DNA of 63,743 nt from Vibrio sp. CAU 1672. Lineage in GTDB: Bacteria; Pseudomonadota; Gammaproteobacteria; Enterobacterales; Vibrionaceae. Under the pieces are notes generated by a model, which saw only the letters and a program-made list of their open reading frames with translations, had not been told where the DNA came from and did no database searches. Made by a program: the position numbers and the translations under genes. Below are positions 16,332-24,975 of this stretch, piece after piece. Each line of letters opens with the position of its first letter. Position 1 is the stretch's first letter. The stretch spans positions 1 through 63,743 of the forward strand of contig NZ_JARHUF010000025.1 in the NCBI RefSeq assembly GCF_029223195.1, given 5' to 3'.

Positions 16332-17585
16332 ATGAAAAATGCCTTACAAGGCGCACAGATGCTTTTTGTCGCTTTTGGCGCTCTTGTGCTTGTGCCGCTG
16401 CTGACCGGGCTGGATCCAAACGTTGCTCTGTTTGGTGCCGGTGTCGGTACTCTCCTCTTCCAACTGATGACTAAACGTTCTGTTCCAATCTTCCTTGCCT
16501 CTTCTTTTGCGTTTATTGCTCCTATCATGTTCGGTATCCAGACCTGGGGTATCGGCGCGACGATGGGTGGCTTAATGGCAGCCGGTTTGGTTTACGTTGC
16601 ACTTGGTGCAATGATTAAGGTTCGCGGCGTTGGTTTTATCCATAAAATTCTGCCTCCTGTGGTTGTAGGCCCGGTGATCATGGTGATCGGTCTTGGCCTG
16701 GCACCAACGGCTGTAAACATGGCAGTAGGTAAAACTGGCGACGGTGCGGTACAACTAGTGAATGGCGATGCGGCAATCATCATCTCTGCCGTTTCCCTGC
16801 TGACAACCATCACACTAAGCGTATTTGCCAAAGGCTTCTTAAAGCTTGTCCCTATCGTGGGCGGCATTTTGGCAGGTTACTGTGTCTCACTCGCTTACGG
16901 CGTAGTCGATTTTACTCCTGTCGCTCAAGCTGCTTGGCTGGCGATGCCAAACTTCACCACACCAGAGTTCAATATCAATGCAATTCTATTCATGATCCCG
17001 GTGGCGATTGCTCCTGCGGTCGAGCACGTGGGTGACATGCTGGCGATTTCAAACGTAACCGGTAAAGACTACCTGAAAAAGCCCGGCCTGCACCGCACTA
17101 TCGCTGGTGACGGGATCGCGACGATTGCTGCTTCTATGGTTGGTGCGCCACCAAACACCACTTACAGTGAAGTAACCGGTGCGGTAATGCTGACCAAAGC
17201 GTTCAACCCAGTGATCATGACATGGGCAGCCATTACGGCAATCGTCCTTGCTCTAGTGGGTAAGCTTGGCGCGATTCTTCAAACGATTCCAGTTCCAGTG
17301 ATGGGCGGTATCATGATCCTGCTGTTTGGTTCTATCGCGACAGTTGGTCTGAACACACTCATCAAGAACCACGTTGACCTACACAAGTCGCGTAACCTGG
17401 TTATCGTAGCGGTAACGCTGGTATTTGGTATCGGCGGTATGGCTTTCGGTATTGGCGAGTTCAGCCTGCAAGGGGTGAGCCTGTGTGGTATCGTGGCAAT
17501 CATGCTTAACCTGGTACTTCCGCACGACCTGGGTGAAAACCACGTGGTTGATAATGCACAAATGGAAGAAGAGAACGCGAAGTAA
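16332..17585 (+). CDS. uraA: uracil:H+ symporter (NCS2 permease)
   Basis: 417-aa inner-membrane transporter of the nucleobase-ascorbate/NCS2 family importing uracil. Rich in membrane segments throughout; the conserved acidic motifs APAVEHVGDM and GAPPNTTYSE, which hold substrate- and proton-coupling residues in E. coli UraA, are present. The ATG at 16332 follows GGGA; an upstream extension to 16281 is not family-like. Converges with upp, its salvage partner, across a shared terminator. Confidence 0.95.
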   Translation: MKNALQGAQMLFVAFGALVLVPLLTGLDPNVALFGAGVGTLLFQLMTKRSVPIFLASSFAFIAPIMFGIQTWGIGATMGGLMAAGLVYVALGAMIKVRGVGFIHKILPPVVVGPVIMVIGLGLAPTAVNMAVGKTGDGAVQLVNGDAAIIISAVSLLTTITLSVFAKGFLKLVPIVGGILAGYCVSLAYGVVDFTPVAQAAWLAMPNFTTPEFNINAILFMIPVAIAPAVEHVGDMLAISNVTGKDYLKKPGLHRTIAGDGIATIAASMVGAPPNTTYSEVTGAVMLTKAFNPVIMTWAAITAIVLALVGKLGAILQTIPVPVMGGIMILLFGSIATVGLNTLIKNHVDLHKSRNLVIVAVTLVFGIGGMAFGIGEFSLQGVSLCGIVAIMLNLVLPHDLGENHVVDNAQMEEENAK

Positions 17586-17639
17586 TTCGTCTGCGCGGCT
17601 TTAACGCGGCGCTCTCTATCCTACTTAAGTAACAGATAC

Positions 17640-17675
17640 AAAAAAGGCTTGGTAAAACCAAGCCTTTGCTTTTTC
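17640..17675. terminator. bidirectional terminator uraA / upp
   Basis: Stem AAAGGCTTGGT / ACCAAGCCTTT, 3-nt loop; A-run left, TGCTTTTTC right. Confidence 0.92.
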
Positions 17676-17703
17676 TATTCAGTAGTCAAGCGCACAATAT
17701 TGC

Positions 17704-18330
17704 TTACTTAGTACCGAAGATCTTATCACCCGCGTCACCCAGACCAGGAACGATATAGCCTTTGTCGTTCAGTTTCTCATCGATCGCTGCGGTAAACAGC
17801 TCAACATCCGGGTGGGCTTTTTCCAGCGCTTCGATACCTTCAGGAGCCGCTACAAGTACAAGTACTTTGATTGCCTGACAACCTTTCTCTTTTAGAAGGT
17901 CGATAGTCGCGATCATCGAGCCACCAGTTGCCAGCATTGGGTCAACAACTAGTGCGATACGCTCATCAATGTTAGAAGCAAGCTTGTTGAAGTAAGGAAC
18001 TGGCTCAAGTGTTTCTTCATCACGGTAAATACCCACAACGCTGATTCGTGCGCTTGGCATGTGTTCTAGTACACCGTCCATCATCCCCAGGCCTGCACGT
18101 AGGATTGGCACTACGGTTACTTTCTTACCCTTGATTTGATCAACTTCGACAGGACCGTTCCAACCGTCAATGGTTACTTTCTCTGTTTCAAAGTCTGCTG
18201 TCGCTTCGTAAGTAAGTAGGCTACCGACTTCTGTCGCTAACTCACGAAAACGCTTAGTGCTGATGTCACCTTCTCGCATTAGACCGATTTTATGTTTTAC
18301 TAGAGGGTGTTTTACTTCAACAACTTTCAT
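17704..18330 (-). CDS. upp: uracil phosphoribosyltransferase
   Basis: Converts uracil and PRPP to UMP, pyrimidine salvage. 208 aa, same length as E. coli Upp. PRPP-binding loop VDPMLATGGSMIATID and the uracil-binding C terminus GDAGDKIFGTK are clear. The start is set at 18330, where GGAG lies 6 nt upstream; an ATG two codons earlier overlaps the ribosome site. Divergent from purM with a shared PurR operator between them. Confidence 0.97.
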   Translation of the reverse strand: MKVVEVKHPLVKHKIGLMREGDISTKRFRELATEVGSLLTYEATADFETEKVTIDGWNGPVEVDQIKGKKVTVVPILRAGLGMMDGVLEHMPSARISVVGIYRDEETLEPVPYFNKLASNIDERIALVVDPMLATGGSMIATIDLLKEKGCQAIKVLVLVAAPEGIEALEKAHPDVELFTAAIDEKLNDKGYIVPGLGDAGDKIFGTK

Positions 18331-18428
18331 GTCCATCTCCGGCTATAATTGGCAATATTTAAACAAACCTTCAGATTATACATGATTTTTACTGACATTT
18401 CAGGATATATCACTAAAGAAAAAAACTG

Positions 18429-18444
18429 ACGCAAACGTTTGCTA
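18429..18444. promoter_or_regulatory. PurR operator between upp and purM
   Basis: ACGCAAACGTTTGCTA matches the PurR consensus ACGCAAACGTTTGCGT at 14 of 16 positions, with a perfect 12-bp symmetric core. It lies 67 bp upstream of purM and 99 bp upstream of upp, so PurR could repress one or both. Confidence 0.88.
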
Positions 18445-18510
18445 TCTCTGTTTAACCACTGGTAGAATAGCGCCGTTTTCATATCCAACTTTAAACCCGA
18501 GGACTTCCCT

Positions 18511-19551
18511 GTGAGTGGTAACAACTCTTCTCTTAGCTATAAAGACGCTGGTGTAGATATTGATGCAGGCAATGCGCTTGTAGATCGTATTAAAGGTGCG
18601 GTTAAGCGTACTCGTCGCCCTGAAGTGATGGGTGGTATCGGCGGTTTTGGCGCATTATGTGAACTACCAACTAAATACAAACAGCCTGTACTGGTTTCTG
18701 GTACTGACGGTGTAGGTACAAAACTTCGCCTTGCGCTGGATATGAACAAGCACGACACCATCGGCGTTGACCTGGTGGCAATGTGTGTCAACGACCTAAT
18801 CGTACAAGGCGCTGAGCCGCTATTCTTCCTTGATTACTACGCGACAGGCAAACTGGACGTGGACACAGCGGCAGACGTAGTTTCAGGTATTGCTGATGGC
18901 TGTGTTCAAGCAGGTTGTGCACTTATCGGTGGCGAAACGGCTGAAATGCCGGGCATGTACGAAGGCGAAGACTACGACGTTGCTGGCTTCTGTGTTGGCG
19001 TAGTAGAAAAAGAAGACGTGATTGACGGCACTAAAGTAGCAGCGGGCGATGCACTTATCGCAGTTGGCTCAAGCGGTCCACACTCAAACGGTTACTCTCT
19101 GATCCGCAAGATCCTAGAAGTGTCTGGCGCAGATAAAAACGAAGAGCTGGCCGGCCGCACTATCGGTGAACACCTTCTGGAACCAACTAAGATTTACATC
19201 AAATCAGCACTTAAGATGATTGAGGAGCACGACATCCACGCGATTTCTCACATCACTGGTGGTGGTTTCTGGGAAAACATCCCTCGCGTACTGCCAGAAG
19301 GCAGCAAAGCGGTTATCGACGGTAACAGCTGGGAATGGCCAGTGATCTTTAAATGGCTACAAGAGCAAGGCAACGTTGAAACCCACGAAATGTACCGTAC
19401 CTTCAACTGTGGTGTTGGTCTGATTGTTGCCCTGCCAAAAGATCAGGCAGATGCAGCGGTTGCCCTTCTTAAACAAGAAGGCGAAAACGCATGGGTGATT
19501 GGTGAAATCGCTCAGGCACAAGCAAACGAAGAGCAAGTTGAAATCCAATAA
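18511..19551 (+). CDS. purM: phosphoribosylaminoimidazole synthetase (AIR synthetase)
   Basis: Converts FGAM and ATP to AIR in purine biosynthesis. 346 aa; LSYKDAGVDIDAGNALV, SGTDGVGTKLRLA and GGETAEMPGMY are the PurM signature motifs. GTG start at 18511 preceded by GAGGA, as usual for this gene in Vibrio. A PurR box is upstream. Followed by purN after 142 nt, with an 11-bp hairpin between. Confidence 0.97.
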   Translation: MSGNNSSLSYKDAGVDIDAGNALVDRIKGAVKRTRRPEVMGGIGGFGALCELPTKYKQPVLVSGTDGVGTKLRLALDMNKHDTIGVDLVAMCVNDLIVQGAEPLFFLDYYATGKLDVDTAADVVSGIADGCVQAGCALIGGETAEMPGMYEGEDYDVAGFCVGVVEKEDVIDGTKVAAGDALIAVGSSGPHSNGYSLIRKILEVSGADKNEELAGRTIGEHLLEPTKIYIKSALKMIEEHDIHAISHITGGGFWENIPRVLPEGSKAVIDGNSWEWPVIFKWLQEQGNVETHEMYRTFNCGVGLIVALPKDQADAAVALLKQEGENAWVIGEIAQAQANEEQVEIQ

Positions 19552-19578
19552 CTTGTGAGTTTTGCTACAAAACGTTAG

Positions 19579-19603
19579 GAATGAGGGCACATTGCCCTCA
19601 TTC
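19579..19603 (+). terminator. hairpin after purM (possible partial terminator)
   Basis: 11-bp stem GAATGAGGGCA / TGCCCTCATTC with a 3-nt loop, 27 nt after the purM stop. There is no T-run behind it (TGCTATCTGG), so it may stabilise the purM message or attenuate into purN instead of ending transcription. Confidence 0.55.
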
Positions 19604-19693
19604 TGCTATCTGGCACAGTGAAAACCATTCTAATAGTAGGTAATTTAGCAGCTACGCAGCTCAAACCTACAACAGCAAGGCAATCTCAACATC

Positions 19694-20335
19694 ATGAAAA
19701 ACATAGTGGTCCTTATTTCCGGTAACGGCAGTAACCTGCAAGCAATTCTGGAAGCTTGCGAAGCGAACATGCCAGATGCTCAAGTCGCAGCCGTGTTCTC
19801 CAACAAAGCCGATGCTTATGGGTTAGAGCGGGCAAAACAGTTTGATGTTGATGGCCATTTTGTCGATCCAAAAGCGTTCACATCACGTGAGGCATTCGAC
19901 TCTGAGCTGATGCGGCAAATCGATGAGTACCAACCAGATGTAGTCGTACTTGCCGGTTACATGCGCATTCTGAGCAATGAGTTTGTCCAACACTATCTGG
20001 GCAGAATGATCAACATTCACCCCTCTCTGCTGCCGAAATACCCCGGCCTGCATACCCACCAGCGCGCGATTGATGCCAAAGACAAAGAGCACGGCACCAG
20101 CGTTCACTTTGTCACCGAAGAGCTGGACGGCGGCCCTGTCGTACTACAAGCGAAAGTGCCGGTGTTTGAAGACGATGATGCCGATGTACTTGCGGCGCGT
20201 GTTCAGACTCAGGAACACAAAATCTATCCAATGGTCACTAAGTGGTTGGCAGAAGAACGCTTGATCATGCAAGATGGCAGAGCCTATTTAGATGGTGTAG
20301 AGCTTGGCATACACGGCTACGCGGCTGACGAGTAG
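19694..20335 (+). CDS. purN: phosphoribosylglycinamide formyltransferase
   Basis: Transfers the formyl group from 10-formyl-THF to GAR in purine synthesis. 213 aa. Substrate loop SGNGSNLQA at the N terminus; catalytic Asn107, His109 (INIHPSLLPKYPG) and Asp145 (EELDGGPVV) in place. Downstream of purM, same strand; part of the PurR-controlled unit unless the intervening hairpin separates them. Confidence 0.96.
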   Translation: MKNIVVLISGNGSNLQAILEACEANMPDAQVAAVFSNKADAYGLERAKQFDVDGHFVDPKAFTSREAFDSELMRQIDEYQPDVVVLAGYMRILSNEFVQHYLGRMINIHPSLLPKYPGLHTHQRAIDAKDKEHGTSVHFVTEELDGGPVVLQAKVPVFEDDDADVLAARVQTQEHKIYPMVTKWLAEERLIMQDGRAYLDGVELGIHGYAADE

Positions 20336-20359
20336 CTCAGAGCACGACATCCCAGACCT

Positions 20360-20392
20360 AAAAAAGGCAGTCTTATGACTGCCTTTTGTTTC
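20360..20392. terminator. bidirectional terminator purN / yafJ
   Basis: Stem AAAGGCAGTC / GACTGCCTTT with loop TTAT; A-run on the left, TTTTGTTTC on the right. Confidence 0.9.
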
Positions 20393-20428
20393 TAATAGAT
20401 TTGCTTTCAGAGGTTACAAACGAAACCG

Positions 20429-21274
20429 TTATTCCAGCGGCGCTGTTGGCGCTTGGTTGCCCGGCTTCGGTGCAGCAAACGGCACCTCCTTCAGCGCCTC
20501 GGCATTATTCAGCACCAGTTCACCAACATGAAACAAGCCATACTCCCCCGGTTTCATTCGCTGCCAGGTTTCATTGCCGGTCAATGGCTGAGTGGCGATC
20601 ACTGACACCACATCATTGGGGGTTGTCTCTTCCTGAAAATTGATTTCCACATCCTCATCCAGCAGCGCCGCTTTGCCAAACGGCGCCCGGCGGGTGATCC
20701 AATACAGGTGGTTGGTGCAATAGGTCATCACAAACTCACCATCACTGAGCAGCATATTGAACACACCTTTCTCTCGCAGCTGATCACAACATTCGGCCAC
20801 ATAGACAAACACTGATTCCATATCCTGAGGCGGCTGTGGATAGCGGTCTTCCATCTGTTTGAGCAACCAACAGAATGCCATTTCACTGTCGGTTTGGCCC
20901 ACAGGACGGTGTCGGCCGGTGTCAAAGTTCTGGTAATCAGTTAACTGGCCGTTATGGGCGAAGGTCCAGTACTTGCCCCACAATTCACGCGTAAACGGGT
21001 GGGTATTCTCCAGATTGACACCACCTCGGTTAGCCTGACGAATATGGCTGACCACGGCGCGGCTTTTGATTGGGTAATTTTGTACCAACTCGGCAATCTT
21101 AGACTCACTGCTCGGCGCGGGGTCTTTGAAGTTACGAAAGCCGAGCCCTTCATAAAAGGTAATACCCCAGCCGTCGCGGTGCGGCCCGGTCCGACCGCCA
21201 CGTTGCATTAACCCGGTAAAACTAAAACAGATATCTGTTGGTACATTTGCGCTCATTCCGAGCAATTCACACAT
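20429..21274 (-). CDS. yafJ: class II glutamine amidotransferase YafJ
   Basis: 281 aa, Ntn-hydrolase glutaminase. After Met removal Cys2 (MCELLGM) is the N-terminal nucleophile; GPHRDGWGITFYEG and HIRQANRGG...NTHPF are the class II glutaminase signatures, with the substrate-binding TDSEMAF. No synthase partner domain is attached, so the ammonia acceptor is unknown. A Pro/Ala-rich C-terminal tail (FAAPKPGNQAPTAPLE) extends beyond E. coli YafJ. Sits 59 nt downstream of gmhA; E. coli has the same pair. Confidence 0.93.
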   Translation of the reverse strand: MCELLGMSANVPTDICFSFTGLMQRGGRTGPHRDGWGITFYEGLGFRNFKDPAPSSESKIAELVQNYPIKSRAVVSHIRQANRGGVNLENTHPFTRELWGKYWTFAHNGQLTDYQNFDTGRHRPVGQTDSEMAFCWLLKQMEDRYPQPPQDMESVFVYVAECCDQLREKGVFNMLLSDGEFVMTYCTNHLYWITRRAPFGKAALLDEDVEINFQEETTPNDVVSVIATQPLTGNETWQRMKPGEYGLFHVGELVLNNAEALKEVPFAAPKPGNQAPTAPLE

Positions 21275-21333
21275 GACCTGCTGAACTCCCTAATAAACCT
21301 TTCCTCTCAAGCACCAAGCCGAGACGATATCGA

Positions 21334-21909
21334 TTATGCCATCTCTTTTTCAATAAGCTGGATAACGATATGGATAATTTTAATGTGCACTTCCTGAATA
21401 CGGTCAGCGTAACCAAAATGCGGCACCCGAATTTCGATGTCAGCCAAACCGGCCATTTTGCCACCATCTTTACCGGTCAGGGCGATGGTTTTCATTCCTT
21501 TCGCTTTTGCCGCTTCAATAGCCTTCAGGATGTTGCCAGAGTTACCCGAGGTTGACAGGCCAAACAGCACATCACCCTGACGACCAACGGCTTCAACATA
21601 ACGGGAAAAAACATGATCGTAACCAAAATCGTTACTCACACAAGACAGGTGGCTAGGATCCGATATCGCGATACCGGCATAACCCGGACGGTTTTCACGG
21701 TAACGGCCGGTCAACTCTTCGGCAAAATGCATCGCATCACAATGGGAACCACCGTTACCACAAGACAACACTTTGCCATCTTGCTTAAAAGAGTCAGCGA
21801 TCATTTTCGCTGCCGCTTCAATCTGAACGATATTATGCTCGTCACTCAAAAATTTGTTCAGAACATCAGCGGCTTCAGTTAATTCACTTTTAATCAGATC
21901 TAGGTACAT
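21334..21909 (-). CDS. gmhA: sedoheptulose-7-phosphate isomerase
   Basis: Makes D-glycero-D-manno-heptose 7-phosphate for the LPS inner core. 191 aa, SIS domain; SCGNGGSHCDAMHFAEELTG is the phosphosugar-binding motif and FGLSTSGNSGNI the second SIS motif; C-terminal HIKIIHIVIQLIE carries conserved histidines. Divergent from fadE, adjacent to yafJ as in E. coli. Confidence 0.96.
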   Translation of the reverse strand: MYLDLIKSELTEAADVLNKFLSDEHNIVQIEAAAKMIADSFKQDGKVLSCGNGGSHCDAMHFAEELTGRYRENRPGYAGIAISDPSHLSCVSNDFGYDHVFSRYVEAVGRQGDVLFGLSTSGNSGNILKAIEAAKAKGMKTIALTGKDGGKMAGLADIEIRVPHFGYADRIQEVHIKIIHIVIQLIEKEMA

Positions 21910-22199
21910 ATCGCGTTCTCTTTTTTATTTCGTCCGCAGTGATGAATGATGTCCACACTGCCACTGGATTCGGTTGCTTCGGAAAGCACCTGACTTTGCA
22001 ATACCCTGAGTTTACCCACAAACGAGAATTAGTGTCGATAGCGAAACCCAATAATTAGATTCCCGCCAGTAAGAAACCACCCAATTTGACCGTAAAAGCA
22101 CCACCAGCCGCACAACTTTAGTATTTTTGCTCTACTTAGATCACTTTTTGCTCAGTTGCGGGTTTTACATTTATTTAATAATTTGATTACACTTACAGG
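21910..22199. other. gmhA-fadE intergenic region
   Basis: No coding sequence is visible. The right end holds the probable fadE promoter: TTTACA (22164-22169), 18-nt spacer, TACACT (22188-22193), giving a start near 22200. The left part should hold the gmhA promoter, but no clear hexamers were found there. Confidence 0.55.
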
Positions 22200-22216
22200 A
22201 ACTGGTTAGACCTCTT
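22200..22216. promoter_or_regulatory. FadR operator at fadE promoter
   Basis: AACTGGTTAGACCTCTT closely follows the E. coli FadR pattern (ANCTGGTCNGACCTGTT type). It begins at the predicted transcription start, 7 nt past the -10 TACACT, a position suited to repression lifted by long-chain acyl-CoA. Confidence 0.8.
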
Positions 22217-22267
22217 ACCAAAAATCCAGACGTACAACGCTTAGAAAGTCTGAAAAGGAAAACACAT

Positions 22268-24712
22268 ATGGATATCTTGCTCTCAATCATCACACTGACA
22301 GTTGTGCTGGGCATAACGCTCTATCACAGAATGTCACTGGTGAAATCTGTCGGCCTCCTCACGGCTGCCATGCTGCTACTGACGCTGGCTGGTTATGTCG
22401 GCTTTACCGGCTGGACACTCTACGTGCTTGCTCTTGCCGTTTTCACCCTCTCCGGCATTCGCCAGTCTCTGATCAGCCGCAAGGCCCTCGCGCTGTTCAA
22501 AAAAGTCCTGCCCGCCATGTCGCAAACCGAAAAAGAAGCGCTCGACGCTGGCACTGTCTGGTGGGAAGCCGAACTGTTCAAAGGCAAACCTGACTGGCAA
22601 AAGCTACATGCCATCCAGGCGCCGAAACTGAGTGCCGATGAGCAAGCATTTCTTGACGGCCCGGTAAATGAAGTGTGTGCCATGGTCAGTGACTATCAGG
22701 TGACACATGAACTGGCAGACCTGCCCCCTGAAGTGTGGCAATACCTGAAAGGCAACAAGTTTTTTGCCATGATCATCAAGAAACAGTACGGTGGTCTGGA
22801 GTTCTCTGCCTACGCGCAATCCCTGGTCCTGCAAAAACTGACCGGGGTATCGGGCGTGCTCTCTTCGACAGTCGGGGTGCCTAACTCATTAGGCCCGGGT
22901 GAGCTTTTGCAACACTACGGTACCGAAGAGCAGAAAAATTATTACCTGCCTCGCCTGGCGGAAGGCAAAGAAATCCCCTGTTTCGCCCTCACCAGCCCTG
23001 AGGCCGGTTCTGATGCTGGCTCCATTCCAGACTTTGGTGTGGTGTGCAAGGGTGAATGGGAAGGCAAAGAAGTCCTGGGGATGCGCCTGACCTGGAACAA
23101 ACGCTACATCACCCTGGCACCGGTCGCGACCGTACTCGGCCTGGCGTTCAAACTGCGTGATCCGGAAGGCCTGCTTGGCGATAAGGAAGATTTGGGCATT
23201 ACCTGTGCGCTGATCCCAACCAACCTGAAAGGGGTGGAAATTGGTCACCGCCACTTCCCGCTTAACGTCCCGTTCCAGAATGGCCCAACACGCGGTCAGG
23301 ACATTTTTGTACCAATCGATTTCATCATCGGCGGTGAAAAGATGGCCGGACAGGGCTGGCGTATGCTGGTTGAGTGCCTGTCGGTCGGCCGGGGAATCAC
23401 CCTGCCTTCCAACTCAACCGGAGGTATCAAAACAGCGGCGCTGGCAACCGGAGCCTACGCGCGCATCCGCCGCCAGTTCAAACAACCTATCGGCCATATG
23501 GAAGGGGTGGAAGAGCCACTGGCCCGCCTGGGTGGAAACGCCTACGTGATGGATGCTGCCAGCAACCTGACCGTCGCCGGCATCGACCTGGGTGAAAAAC
23601 CATCGGTGATCTCGGCCATCGTCAAATACCACTGCACCCATCGCGGCCAGCAAAGCATCATCGATGCGATGGACATTGTCGGCGGCAAAGGCGTCTGTTT
23701 AGGCCCTTCTAACTTCCTGGCGCGCGGTTACCAGGGTGCGCCGATTGCGGTGACGGTCGAAGGTGCCAACATTCTGACCCGTTCGATGATCATCTATGGT
23801 CAGGGGGCGATCCGCTGCCATCCTTACGTGCTGGCAGAGATGGACGCGGCCTACTCCGACCATAGTGATGCATTAGACAAATTCGATGCCGCGCTTGTCG
23901 GCCATGTCAGCTTTACCATGAGTAACCTGATACGCAGTATCTGGTTTGGTTTAAGTGACGGCTTAGGCTCATCGGCACCAACTAAAGACGCCACCAAACG
24001 CTACTACCAGCAGCTTAACCGCTATAGTGCCAATCTGGCGCTACTTTCAGATATTTCCATGGCCGTTCTGGGTGGTTCACTGAAACGCAAAGAGCGCTTG
24101 TCTGCCCGCTTGGGGGATATTTTAAGCCAGCTCTACCTCAGCTCCGCGACGCTGAAACGCTTTGAGCAAGACGGACGCCCGGCAGAAGATTTACCTCTGG
24201 TTCACTGGGGCTTACAAGACAGCTTGAAACAAACGGAAGCAGCGATTGATGAGTTTCTGGCGAACTTCCCGAACAAACTGGTGGGTAAAGTACTGCGTGT
24301 ATTGATCCTGCCATTTGGCCGCGTACGTAAAGCGCCAAGCGATAAGCTAGACAGTAAAGTTGCCCGCATTCTACAAACGCCAAGCGCCACCCGTTCACGC
24401 ATTGGACGTGGCCAGTACTTAGCGCCGACAGAGCATAACCCGGCGGGCAAAATTGAATTAGCACTCAAGGTGATCCTGCAGGCAGAGCCGGTATTCGACA
24501 AAGTATGTAAAGCCCAAGGGAAACGCCGTCCGTTCTTAGCTTTGGACCGGATTGCTCTGGATGGATTAGAGCAAGGCATTATTTCCCCGGAAGAGGCGGA
24601 TCTACTAACTGAAGCCGAACAGCACCGTCTGGCCACCATCAATGTCGATGACTTTTCACCGGAGCACCTCGCTGCAAAGCCACAGTATCCACAGATGGGA
24701 AACGTCGCTTAA
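22268..24712 (+). CDS. fadE: acyl-CoA dehydrogenase FadE
   Basis: First dehydrogenation step of fatty-acid beta-oxidation. 814 aa, same size as E. coli FadE. Two N-terminal hydrophobic segments (about 2-22 and 27-60) anchor it to the membrane; the acyl-CoA dehydrogenase core spans about 110-560 (CFALTSPEAGSDAGSIPDFG, FIIGGEKMAGQGWRMLVECL, VEGANILTRSMIIYGQGAI), followed by the FadE-specific C-terminal domain. The ATG is preceded by AAAGGAAAAC. A FadR operator lies at the promoter. Confidence 0.97.
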   Translation: MDILLSIITLTVVLGITLYHRMSLVKSVGLLTAAMLLLTLAGYVGFTGWTLYVLALAVFTLSGIRQSLISRKALALFKKVLPAMSQTEKEALDAGTVWWEAELFKGKPDWQKLHAIQAPKLSADEQAFLDGPVNEVCAMVSDYQVTHELADLPPEVWQYLKGNKFFAMIIKKQYGGLEFSAYAQSLVLQKLTGVSGVLSSTVGVPNSLGPGELLQHYGTEEQKNYYLPRLAEGKEIPCFALTSPEAGSDAGSIPDFGVVCKGEWEGKEVLGMRLTWNKRYITLAPVATVLGLAFKLRDPEGLLGDKEDLGITCALIPTNLKGVEIGHRHFPLNVPFQNGPTRGQDIFVPIDFIIGGEKMAGQGWRMLVECLSVGRGITLPSNSTGGIKTAALATGAYARIRRQFKQPIGHMEGVEEPLARLGGNAYVMDAASNLTVAGIDLGEKPSVISAIVKYHCTHRGQQSIIDAMDIVGGKGVCLGPSNFLARGYQGAPIAVTVEGANILTRSMIIYGQGAIRCHPYVLAEMDAAYSDHSDALDKFDAALVGHVSFTMSNLIRSIWFGLSDGLGSSAPTKDATKRYYQQLNRYSANLALLSDISMAVLGGSLKRKERLSARLGDILSQLYLSSATLKRFEQDGRPAEDLPLVHWGLQDSLKQTEAAIDEFLANFPNKLVGKVLRVLILPFGRVRKAPSDKLDSKVARILQTPSATRSRIGRGQYLAPTEHNPAGKIELALKVILQAEPVFDKVCKAQGKRRPFLALDRIALDGLEQGIISPEEADLLTEAEQHRLATINVDDFSPEHLAAKPQYPQMGNVA

Positions 24713-24730
24713 ACGATAATCTGTAATAGC

Positions 24731-24760
24731 AAAACGGGAGCACTTGGCTTCCGTTTTGTT
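24731..24760 (+). terminator. terminator of fadE
   Basis: Imperfect stem AAAACGGGAGC / GCTTCCGTTTT with loop ACTTG, then TTTTGTTGTTT. Closely similar to the facing terminator at 24938-24966. Confidence 0.85.
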
Positions 24761-24937
24761 GTTTCCAGCCAACGTTTATGGCTAACAAAACAGTCTCCCC
24801 CTAGTGTGGAACATATCCGGACACCTGAGAGTTATTACACCAAACGACTTCAGGGTACAGGTTTCAAGCGAGGTTATTGGAAGGATGTTATTACTAATGA
24901 CTAGCCAGGTTACGTGGAACCAACTTTAGATCAACCA
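24761..24937. other. short gap between two near-identical terminators
   Basis: No gene supported. The stretch lies between two terminators that share ACTTGGCTTCCG in the same orientation. A 32-codon GTG frame (24806-24904, VEHIRTPESYYTKRLQG at its start) has no ribosome site. It could be a decayed gene or insertion remnant, or nothing. Confidence 0.3.
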
Positions 24938-24966
24938 ATAAAAAACGGAAGCACTTGGCTTCCGCT
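24938..24966 (-). terminator. terminator of TIGR03503 gene
   Basis: Minus-strand stem CGGAAGC / GCTTCCG, loop CAAGT, tail TTTTTTATT. Confidence 0.88.
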
Positions 24967-24975
24967 TGATATACG

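Noticed and set aside
24806..24904. 32-codon GTG frame between fadE and TIGR03503
   Set aside because: No Shine-Dalgarno and too short to judge; kept only as a possible remnant.
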